Notes under the pieces: generated by a model
The model's input: the letters and a program-made list of their open reading frames with translations, nothing else
Databases searched by the model: none
Told to the model about the DNA's origin: nothing
Shown: in pieces, positions 17,952 through 24,934 of the stretch
Numbering within the stretch: the stretch's first letter is position 1
Layout: each line of letters begins with the position of its first letter
Position numbers and translations under genes: made by a program
NCBI RefSeq assembly: GCF_003148805.1
Contig: NZ_QGGX01000023.1
Span: 1-64,000, forward strand
Reading direction: 5' to 3'
Length of the DNA stretch: 64,000 nt
From: Aminobacter sp. AP02
GTDB taxonomy: Bacteria > Pseudomonadota > Alphaproteobacteria > Rhizobiales > Rhizobiaceae

Positions 17952-18808
17952 GGTGGAAGCCTTCCGCGACGATCCTGATGCCGACGCATGACCATGCGCA
18001 TCTGATCGGCTATTCGCTGCGCTGTATCCAGGAACAGACATACCCCAATTTCGAACTGTTCGTGATCGGCGACGGTGCATCGGCGGAAACGCGGGAGATC
18101 GTCGAGTCCGTTGCGCGAAAGGATCGGCGCATCCGCTACTTCGATTTCCCGAAGGGACAACGCCACGGCGAGGCGCACAGGCATATCGCCTTGCAGCAAG
18201 CGCGCGGCGAGATCGTCGCTTATTGTGGCGACGACGATCTGTGGTTGCGCAATCACCTCGCGAGGCTGGCCAAGCTGCTCAAGGGATGTGATTTCGGGCA
18301 CATGGTGCAGATCAACGTTCACGACCGAAACGAGTTCGTCGTTTACGGCGGTAGCTTCGCGGAACCTGATTGCTGGCGCAAAATGCGGGACGGCGAGACC
18401 GGTTTTTTCGGACTGACGGTCGGTGGCCACCGGATGAGCGCGTACCGAGCCTTGCCAGTGGGCTGGAGTCCGGCGCCGCCGGATATCTATACCGACCAGT
18501 TCATGTGGCGGAAGTTCCTGCGCCAGCCCGGTCTGCGTTTCGGCACGGGCCTGGAGGCAACGTCGATCCACATTGCGTCACCGTTGCGGCCGGGCTGGAC
18601 GGCCGAGCAGCGGACCGCCGAACTGCGCGACCTGTTCGAACGTCGCGACACCCCAGAGTTGCGCAAAGAACTCGAAGAAGCCATCGGCAAGGCACACGAA
18701 GGATGGACGGCGCCCGCCGCCGAACCTGCGCTGCGACGCCTCGCCGGCAAGGTGATACAGCGGAGTCTCAAGATCGCGGGAGGGGTGCGGTACTGGCGGC
18801 CCTCTTGA
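17948..18808 (+). CDS. Family 2 glycosyltransferase
   Basis: A 286-residue GT-A fold enzyme. The start (SATILMPTHDHAHLIGYSLRC) and IGDGASAETREIV match the nucleotide-sugar-binding half of GT2 enzymes. EIVAYCGDDDLW (residues about 88-99) supplies the metal-binding aspartates in place of the more common DxD plus later EDxxL. No membrane segment is evident, so it is cytoplasmic or peripheral. It would transfer a sugar to a surface glycan; the substrate is unknown. GTG start overlaps the preceding stop (GTGA). It ends 81 bases before trpS. Confidence 0.83.
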   Translation: MRWKPSATILMPTHDHAHLIGYSLRCIQEQTYPNFELFVIGDGASAETREIVESVARKDRRIRYFDFPKGQRHGEAHRHIALQQARGEIVAYCGDDDLWLRNHLARLAKLLKGCDFGHMVQINVHDRNEFVVYGGSFAEPDCWRKMRDGETGFFGLTVGGHRMSAYRALPVGWSPAPPDIYTDQFMWRKFLRQPGLRFGTGLEATSIHIASPLRPGWTAEQRTAELRDLFERRDTPELRKELEEAIGKAHEGWTAPAAEPALRRLAGKVIQRSLKIAGGVRYWRPS

Positions 18809-18889
18809 TCGGGCCAACGCCATCGTTCATAAGCGCCTCTCGCATTTCGCCGCGCGCGAAACGGCCCTCCACAAGCCACGGGATCAATC

Positions 18890-19957
18890 ATGACCGCCTT
18901 CAAACCGCTCATCTTCTCCGGCGTCCAGCCGACCGGAAATCTCCACCTCGGCAACTATCTCGGCGCCATCCGCAAGTTCGTCGCCCTGCAGGAAACCAAC
19001 GAGTGCATCTATTGCGTCGTCGACCTGCACTCGCTGACCGCCCAGCTCGTTCATGACGATCTTCAGGGACAGACGCGCTCGATCACCGCAGCCTTCCTGG
19101 CCGCCGGCATCGATCCCACCAAACACATCGTCTTCAACCAGGCCCGCGTGCTGCAGCATGCCGAGCTGGCCTGGATATTCAATTGCGTGGCGCGCATCGG
19201 CTGGATGCATCGGATGACGCAGTTCAAGGACAAGGCCGGCAAGGACCGCGAAAACGCTTCGCTGGGCCTGCTCGCCTATCCCAGCCTGATGGCCGCCGAC
19301 ATCCTGCTTTACCGTGCCACCCACGTGCCGGTCGGCGAAGACCAGAAGCAGCACCTGGAACTGACCCGCGACATCGCCCAGAAGTTCAACAACGACTTCT
19401 CCGGCCGTATCGCCGATCTCGGCATCGGCGTTGAGATGCAAGTGGGCGAAGAGACGGTCAACGGCTACTTCCCGATCACCGAGCCGATCATCGGCGGGCC
19501 GGCGGCGCGCATCATGTCGTTGCGCGACGGCTCAAAGAAGATGTCGAAATCGGATCCCTCCGACCTGTCGCGAATCAACCTGACCGACGATGCCGACACG
19601 ATTTCCAAGAAGATCCGCAAGGCCAAGACCGACCCGGCGCCGCTGCCGAGCGAACTCGAAGGCCTCAAGGAACGCCCTGAAGCGGAAAACCTCGTCGGCA
19701 TCTATGCCGGCCTCGCCGACATCTCCAAGGAAGAAGTGCTGCGCCAGTTTGCCGGCCAGCAGTTTTCGGTATTCAAGCCCGCGCTCGCCGACCTCGCAGT
19801 CGACAAGCTCGCGCCGATCGCCGGGGAGATGCGCCGCCTGATGGCCGATCCCGGCCATATCGACGCGGTGCTCCGCGACGGTGGCGAGCGTGCGCGCGTC
19901 ATTGCCGAAGGCACCATGAAGGACGTGCGCAACATCATCGGTCTGCTCGGAGATTGA
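18890..19957 (+). CDS. trpS: Tryptophanyl-tRNA synthetase
   Basis: A 355-residue class I aminoacyl-tRNA synthetase that charges tRNA-Trp. The HIGH-type signature is [14 protein letters not shown] (residues about 11-24) and the KMSKS signature is [10 protein letters not shown] near residue 216. [14 protein letters not shown] and [18 protein letters not shown] are characteristic TrpRS segments. Length and ATG start (18890) fit the family. It lies downstream of the glycan cassette and upstream of the usp and nfuA genes; in related rhizobia I expect it nearer to murJ. Confidence 0.97.
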   Translation: MTAFKPLIFSGVQPTGNLHLGNYLGAIRKFVALQETNECIYCVVDLHSLTAQLVHDDLQGQTRSITAAFLAAGIDPTKHIVFNQARVLQHAELAWIFNCVARIGWMHRMTQFKDKAGKDRENASLGLLAYPSLMAADILLYRATHVPVGEDQKQHLELTRDIAQKFNNDFSGRIADLGIGVEMQVGEETVNGYFPITEPIIGGPAARIMSLRDGSKKMSKSDPSDLSRINLTDDADTISKKIRKAKTDPAPLPSELEGLKERPEAENLVGIYAGLADISKEEVLRQFAGQQFSVFKPALADLAVDKLAPIAGEMRRLMADPGHIDAVLRDGGERARVIAEGTMKDVRNIIGLLGD

Positions 19958-20041
19958 AAAATTCATCGGCTCCGGGCTGCTTGCGGGCAGCCGGCGCCGG
20001 TGGCAGATTGCTGGTCAGAACTTCGCGCAGCAGGGTGGGAA

Positions 20042-20533
20042 ATGGTCTCCAAACGCCTCAGCAAGGAAGCCGGCCACCGGCGCAAATTCCTGGCGATCAT
20101 CGACGACACGCCGGAATGTGAGCGCGCCGTCGCTTACGCTTCCAAGCGTGCCAAGAGCACAAGCGGCGTCCTGGTTTTGCTCTACGTCATCGAGCCTGAC
20201 GACTTCCAGCACTGGCTCGGCGTCGAAAAGATCATGCGCGAGGAGGCAAACGCCGCCGCCAACGCGGCACTCGACACGCATGCGGCAAAAGTACGCGAGT
20301 CGCTCGGGATCGAGCCGGAACTGGTGGTGCGGGAAGGCCGCCCCGCCGACGAGATCCACAAGCTGATTGAAGAGGACCAGGATATCGCTATCCTGGTGCT
20401 GGCGGCCGGTGCCGGCAAGGAAGGCCCAGGACCGCTGGTCGCCTCGATCGCAGGCAAGGGCGCGGCTTTCCCGATCCCGGTGACGGTGGTGCCGCAGAAC
20501 CTCTCGGACGAAGAGATCGACAGCCTGGCCTAA
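20042..20533 (+). CDS. Universal stress protein (UspA family)
   Basis: A 163-residue single-domain Usp protein. It opens with KFLAIIDDTPECERAVAYA, the usual first strand and helix, and ends with IPVTVVPQNLSDEEID. The ATP-binding G-2x-G-9x-G type loop is poorly conserved (GAGKEGPGPLVASIAGKG), so nucleotide binding is uncertain. These cytoplasmic proteins are induced by stress. The ATG at 20042 follows GGGTGGG; an upstream start at 20000 is less likely. It is in the trpS-usp-nfuA run. Confidence 0.87.
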   Translation: MVSKRLSKEAGHRRKFLAIIDDTPECERAVAYASKRAKSTSGVLVLLYVIEPDDFQHWLGVEKIMREEANAAANAALDTHAAKVRESLGIEPELVVREGRPADEIHKLIEEDQDIAILVLAAGAGKEGPGPLVASIAGKGAAFPIPVTVVPQNLSDEEIDSLA

Positions 20534-20652
20534 CAGGCAGGCGCAACATATTGGCGCGGAGGCGCGCCAGCGGCTTGAATGTCGGCCGTGCAAAGCCTAA
20601 TTAGAACTATTCCAAACTGAGAACCCGCGCGCGCGGGCACGGAGACACGGCC

Positions 20653-21225
20653 ATGTTCATCCAGACCGAAGCGACACCCAATCCGGCGACGCTGAAGTTC
20701 CTGCCGGGCAAGGAAGTCCTGCTCGAAGGCACGGCTGATTTCCGCGATGCCGACAGCGCGCGTGCGGCCTCGCCGCTTGCCGGGAGGCTGTTCGACATCC
20801 CGGGCGTGACTGGCGTGTTCTTTGGCTACGACTTCATCACCGTGTCCAAGGACGGCCCGGACTGGCAGCACCTGAAGCCGGCGATCCTCGGCTCGATCAT
20901 GGAACATTTCATGTCGGGCGCACCTGTCATGGCCGGCCAGGCCGCCGGTGGCGGCGGCCATCATGACGACCAGAACGAATTCTTCGACCAGGCCGACGCC
21001 GAGATCGTCGTGACGATCAAGGAATTGCTCGACACGCGCGTGCGCCCGGCGGTTGCCCAGGACGGCGGCGACATCACTTTCCGCGGCTACGAGAACGGCA
21101 CCGTGTTCCTGCACATGAAGGGCGCTTGCGCCGGCTGCCCGTCGTCGACGGCAACGCTCAAGCACGGCATCCAGAACCTCCTGCGCCATTTCGTACCGGA
21201 AGTTCAGCAGGTCGAGCAGGTCTAA
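20653..21225 (+). CDS. nfuA: NfuA/NFU1-type iron-sulfur carrier protein
   Basis: A 190-residue protein with an N-terminal Nfu domain (MFIQTEATPNPATLKFLPG, then VFFGYDFITVSK) and a C-terminal NifU-like domain (VRPAVAQDGGDI, then GACAGCPSST with the CxxC cluster ligands near residue 159). It carries and delivers Fe-S clusters to target proteins in the cytoplasm. The His/Gly-rich linker (GGGGHHDDQ) separates the domains. A Rho-independent terminator follows at 21255-21282. Confidence 0.94.
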   Translation: MFIQTEATPNPATLKFLPGKEVLLEGTADFRDADSARAASPLAGRLFDIPGVTGVFFGYDFITVSKDGPDWQHLKPAILGSIMEHFMSGAPVMAGQAAGGGGHHDDQNEFFDQADAEIVVTIKELLDTRVRPAVAQDGGDITFRGYENGTVFLHMKGACAGCPSSTATLKHGIQNLLRHFVPEVQQVEQV

Positions 21226-21254
21226 GACCCCTTCATTTCACATCCAGAAAAACA

Positions 21255-21282
21255 AAAAACCGGGCCAAAGCGCCCGGTTTTT
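21255..21282. terminator. Bidirectional Rho-independent terminator
   Basis: AAACCGGGC (21257-21265) pairs with GCCCGGTTT (21272-21280), a 9-bp stem with a 6-base loop, flanked by an A-run on the left and a T-run on the right. It can terminate both nfuA (plus) and the convergent L,D-transpeptidase (minus). Confidence 0.9.
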
Positions 21283-21319
21283 CGTTTGCGACGTCCGTGT
21301 TGCCTGGACGGTTCGCGCT

Positions 21320-21940
21320 TTATTTCACAATGACCTTGGCGCCCACTTCGACGCGGTTGTAGAGGTCGATGATGTCCTGGTTCATCAGGCGGATGCAGCC
21401 CGACGACATGGCCTTGCCGATGGAGTTCCACTCGGGCGTGCCGTGCAGCCGGTAGCCGGAATCGCCGCCCTTGTTGAACAGATAGAGCGCACGCGCGCCG
21501 AGCGGGTTCTTGATGCCGGGCTCCATGCCGCCCGCATATTTCGTGAGTTCAGGCTGGCGCTGGATCATCTCGCGCGGCGGCGTCCAGGTCGGCCATTCGC
21601 GCTTGAGCGCGATACGGGCGGTGCCCTGCCACTCGAAACCTTCGCGACCGACGCCAATGCCGTAGCGCATCGCCTTGCCGTTGGGCTCGACGAGATAGAG
21701 GAACTTCTCGGAGGTATCGACAATGATGGTGCCCGGCTTCTCGGCAGTCTCGTAGGTCACCAGCTGGCGGTGGTACTTGCGCGGAACCTTGCTGATCGGG
21801 ACTGTCGGAATCTGGTAGCCGGCGTCGACGCGCCCACCGTAGTCGTTGGAGAACATGCGCGAAACGCCGTCCGTCGAACAGCCCGCAAGCGCCGTAGTGA
21901 GCGCCAAGGCGGCGACGATGGCAAACGACTTCAATCGCAT
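21320..21940 (-). CDS. L,D-transpeptidase (YkuD) lipoprotein
   Basis: The 206-residue product starts with a lipoprotein signal (MRLKSFAIVAALALTTALAGC, lipobox LAGC with Cys21). The YkuD domain ends with HGTPEWNSIGKAMSSGCIRLMN, containing the catalytic His and Cys (about residue 181) of L,D-transpeptidases. These cross-link peptidoglycan (3-3 links) or attach proteins to it in the periplasm. The gene stands alone, convergent with nfuA and divergent from mmcB. Confidence 0.93.
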   Translation of the reverse strand: MRLKSFAIVAALALTTALAGCSTDGVSRMFSNDYGGRVDAGYQIPTVPISKVPRKYHRQLVTYETAEKPGTIIVDTSEKFLYLVEPNGKAMRYGIGVGREGFEWQGTARIALKREWPTWTPPREMIQRQPELTKYAGGMEPGIKNPLGARALYLFNKGGDSGYRLHGTPEWNSIGKAMSSGCIRLMNQDIIDLYNRVEVGAKVIVK

Positions 21941-22215
21941 ATGCTGTTCCCAAGCTAGAGCGGCGTCTGGGCCGATTCGGCCTCATTTTTGCCACCATCC
22001 TTAAGGCCACTGCGATTTGCTTGCCAAGCGGAAGCCGGCTGCAAAGCCATTCGTGCACAAACGTTAATGTCGCGATATGGCATTTCGGCAACACGCATGA
22101 CGGGAAAGCGCAGGAATTTCAACGAGGAGCGGTAACGGATCCGTGAGCACCGAGGCGTCTGGAATAATCCAGCGGGCGGGTTCAAAACGTGAACAAATGA
22201 TGCAATGATTGGTCC

Positions 22216-22716
22216 ATGCCGATCATTTCACCGCTTGCTTCAAATCCACTTATCGACGGTCGCCAGTCCGAACGCGCCATGCTGGTGCGGCGCGGCGTGC
22301 AGCGCCTGCTCATGCAGATGGGGGCGCATGTGCTGCCCGAACTGTCGCTGGCGACAGGCCGGCGCGCGGACCTCGTGGCGCTTACCCGCCAGGGCGACAT
22401 CTGGATCATCGAGATCAAGTCGTCGATCGAGGACTTCCGCGTCGACCGCAAATGGCCCGATTACCGGCTGCACTCCGACCGCTTCTTCTTCGCCACCCAT
22501 CCCGACGTGCCCGCCGAGATCTTTCCGGAAGAATGCGGCTTCATCCTTTCAGACGGCTATGGCGCGGAGATCATGCGCGACGCGCCCGAGCACCGCATGG
22601 TGGCGGCGACGCGCAAGGCGCTGATGCTGCGCATCGCACGCGCGGGAGCCGCGCGCCTGCTTGCAGCCGAGCTCGCCGGCGTATCGGTGCCGGCGCTGGA
22701 AGGAGAAAGTGAGTAG
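22216..22716 (+). CDS. mmcB: MmcB-family DNA repair protein (PD-(D/E)xK nuclease-like)
   Basis: A 166-residue protein of the MmcB (DUF1052) family, known in Caulobacter as a damage-tolerance protein. The PD-(D/E)xK nuclease core is visible: D52 in GRRADLVALT and E66-x-K68 in IWIIEIKSS, followed by DFRVDRKWPDYRLHSDRFFFA. It may process DNA at mitomycin-type lesions. The ATG at 22216 is within a sequence with no strong Shine-Dalgarno. It is monocistronic, followed by a hairpin terminator. Confidence 0.88.
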   Translation: MPIISPLASNPLIDGRQSERAMLVRRGVQRLLMQMGAHVLPELSLATGRRADLVALTRQGDIWIIEIKSSIEDFRVDRKWPDYRLHSDRFFFATHPDVPAEIFPEECGFILSDGYGAEIMRDAPEHRMVAATRKALMLRIARAGAARLLAAELAGVSVPALEGESE

Positions 22717-22740
22717 GAATAGGGAATAGCAGAACGAGAA

Positions 22741-22765
22741 ACGGCGCCTGAAGATCAAGCGCCGT
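22741..22765. terminator. Hairpin between convergent mmcB and regA
   Basis: ACGGCGC (22741-22747) pairs with GCGCCGT (22759-22765) around an 11-base loop, flanked by imperfect inverted GAATAG/CTATTC repeats that could extend the structure over 22711-22795. There is no T-run, so it is a probable rather than certain terminator. Confidence 0.5.
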
Positions 22766-22798
22766 GCTCTATTCGCTACTCACTATTCACTATTCGCT

Positions 22799-23359
22799 CT
22801 ACCGCGGCGCCCGCTTGGCGAGAATGCGCTGCAAGGTGCGGCGGTGCATGTTGAGCCGGCGTGCGGTTTCCGACACGTTGCGTTCGCACATCTCGTAGAC
22901 GCGCTGGATATGCTCCCAGCGGACGCGATCGGCGGACATCGGGTTTTCCGGCGGGGCGGCACGCTCGCCAGAAGAGTTGGTGAGCGCCGCATAGACGTCG
23001 TCGGCATCGGCGGGCTTGGACAAATAGTCGATCGCACCAAGCTTCACAGCGGTGACGGCGGTGGCGATGTTGCCGTAGCCGGTGAGGATGACGGTGCGGG
23101 TATCTTCGCGGCGCTCGCGGATGGCCAACACGACATCGAGGCCGTTGCCATCGCCCAGGCGCATGTCGACCACGGCATAGGCGGGCGGATTTGCGCGTAC
23201 CTTGGTGACGGCTTCCTCGACGCTCTCGGCGGTGTCGACGACAAAGCCGCGACTTTCCATCGCGCGCGCCAGGCGCGTCAGGAATGGCTTGTCGTCATCG
23301 ACAAGCAACAGTGAATGGTCTTCGCCCGGCAACCCGGCCGCAATGTCCTGGGTGGTCAT
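22799..23359 (-). CDS. regA: Redox response regulator ActR/RegA
   Basis: A 186-residue response regulator. The receiver has LLLVDDDKPFLTRL, phospho-acceptor aspartate in AVVDMRLGDGNGL, and ILTGYGNIATAV plus the lysine in YLSKPADADDV. A proline linker leads to a Fis-type helix-turn-helix: NVSETARRLNMHRRTLQRILAK. This is the RegA/ActR/PrrA class that controls redox-dependent genes. The ATG at 23359 has GAAGG upstream. It is downstream of regB on the same strand, separated by 216 bases containing a palindromic repeat. Confidence 0.94.
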   Translation of the reverse strand: MTTQDIAAGLPGEDHSLLLVDDDKPFLTRLARAMESRGFVVDTAESVEEAVTKVRANPPAYAVVDMRLGDGNGLDVVLAIRERREDTRTVILTGYGNIATAVTAVKLGAIDYLSKPADADDVYAALTNSSGERAAPPENPMSADRVRWEHIQRVYEMCERNVSETARRLNMHRRTLQRILAKRAPR

Positions 23360-23450
23360 CGCCTTCGATCCTTTTTGTCGTTGATCCCAGTCGTTCTTAT
23401 GGTTTTCCAAGCAGATATAGGTGCAAAGCCACGATGTCCAATGCCAGCTG

Positions 23451-23553
23451 CATGACCCTGAAAATCGGAAATCGATTTTCAGACAGGATCATGCGCAGAT
23501 TGTAAGTGCTACAGCGTCCTTTGCGCGTCCTAGGGGACGCGCGGCGCTGTAGC
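23451..23553. repeat. Rhizobial-type intergenic palindromic repeat pair
   Basis: Two palindromes lie side by side between regB and regA. The first (23451-23493) has arms CTGAAAATCG/CGATTTTCAG with outer CATGA/TCATG. The second (23508-23553) has GCTACAGCG/CGCTGTAGC outer arms and GCGCGTCC/GGACGCGC inner arms around a TAGG loop. This combination is one I have seen recurring in rhizobial intergenic regions. It would form stable RNA hairpins between the two genes and could separate their expression. Confidence 0.75.
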
Positions 23554-23575
23554 GACGAACGGGTCGTGCAAGGCG

Positions 23576-24895
23576 TCAGGCGGTATCGAACATCGTCGAC
23601 CCGGCCGGCAACGGACTGAGGAACGCGGCGCGCGGCCAGGAGATTTCAACGACCGCGCCCTCGCCCGGCCCGCTCGAGTTGGTGAAGCTGATCTCGGCAC
23701 CCGAACGCTCGAGCAATGTCTTGGCGATGAACAGCCCCAGGCCCAGGCCACCGCCGGGTTCGGCACCCTGGCGGGTCGACATATAGGGCTCGCCGATGCG
23801 GTCGATGATCTCGGGCGGGAAGCCGGGGCCATCGTCCATGATGGCAAAGCTGACGTCGTCCTCGTCCCAGGTCCAGCGGATCGTGACGCGGCTGCGGGCG
23901 AAGTCGACGGCGTTTTCGACAAGATTGCCGAGCCCGTAGATGACGCCCGGGTTGCGATGGCCGACCGGCTCGGGGCCGATGCGCTCGCCGGGGTCGAGCT
24001 TGATGGTGATGCCGAAGTCGCGGTGCGGCGCGATGACCTCCTCGACCAGCGAGGTCAGCGGCAGGCGGGCGAGATGCTGTTCGCCCTCCGACGACAGGGA
24101 GGTGAGACGCTTCAGTATCTCGCGGCAACGCTCGCTCTGGCTGCGCAGCAAGGTGACGTCCTCGCCATATTTCGGATCGTTGCCGAGCGCGCGTTCCATC
24201 TCCTTGGCGACCAGCGTGATGGTGGCTAGGGGGGTGCCGAGTTCGTGGGCGGCGGCGGCGGCGAGGCCGTCGAGCGCCGACAGATGCTGCTCGCGCTGCA
24301 GCACCAGTTCGGTGGCGGCCAGCGCATTGGCAAGCAGGCGCGCCTCATCGGCGACGCGAAAGGCATACATGGCGGTAAAAGCGATGGAGCAGCACACCGC
24401 GATCCAGATGCCCGCGGTGTAGATGAACGGCATGGCAAGCTCGATCCCGTCATACCATGGCAAAGGCAGATGGAAGAAGGCCAGCAGGGAAACAATGACG
24501 ATGACGAGGCAGGCGAGGATGGTGGTGAGGCGCAGCGGCAATGATGTCGCCGAGATGACGACCGGCACCGTCATCAAAAGCGAGAACGGATTGGTCAGGC
24601 CGCCGGTCATGTAGAGCAGGCCGGCGAGCTGGAAGCTGTCAAAGGCAAGGATGCCGAAGGCGGCGAACGGATTGAGCCGGTGGGTCGCCGGATAGCGGAA
24701 GGCGAGGAACAGGTTGAGCCAGGCCGAGCTTGCGATCAGCGCAAAGCAAAGGCTGACCGGCAGCGGAAACGTGAGCCAGTAGGCAACGAAGATGACCGCG
24801 ATGCTCTGGCCGACGATCGCCAGCCAGCGCAATCGGATCAGCGTATTGAGGCGAAGTCTGTGGCTTTGCTGGAGATCGGGAGTTCGCTTGTTCAT
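23576..24895 (-). CDS. regB: Redox sensor histidine kinase ActS/RegB
   Basis: A 439-residue membrane kinase with about six membrane segments (residues 20-180). The quinone-site motif GGLTNPF is at 98-104, the phosphoacceptor His217 in AAAHELGTPLA, and the redox-active cysteine equivalent (RCREI, Cys257) is present. The ATPase core has NLVENAVDFA, DDGPGFP and GGGLGLGLFIA. It phosphorylates RegA in response to redox state. The ATG at 24895 is chosen over 24916 because family members begin near the MNKRTPDLQ segment. It lies upstream of regA. Confidence 0.93.
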   Translation of the reverse strand: MNKRTPDLQQSHRLRLNTLIRLRWLAIVGQSIAVIFVAYWLTFPLPVSLCFALIASSAWLNLFLAFRYPATHRLNPFAAFGILAFDSFQLAGLLYMTGGLTNPFSLLMTVPVVISATSLPLRLTTILACLVIVIVSLLAFFHLPLPWYDGIELAMPFIYTAGIWIAVCCSIAFTAMYAFRVADEARLLANALAATELVLQREQHLSALDGLAAAAAHELGTPLATITLVAKEMERALGNDPKYGEDVTLLRSQSERCREILKRLTSLSSEGEQHLARLPLTSLVEEVIAPHRDFGITIKLDPGERIGPEPVGHRNPGVIYGLGNLVENAVDFARSRVTIRWTWDEDDVSFAIMDDGPGFPPEIIDRIGEPYMSTRQGAEPGGGLGLGLFIAKTLLERSGAEISFTNSSGPGEGAVVEISWPRAAFLSPLPAGSTMFDTA

Positions 24896-24934
24896 GAGCG
24901 CTATATGCGCCGGCAACGGGACGCCGCCAAGGGG

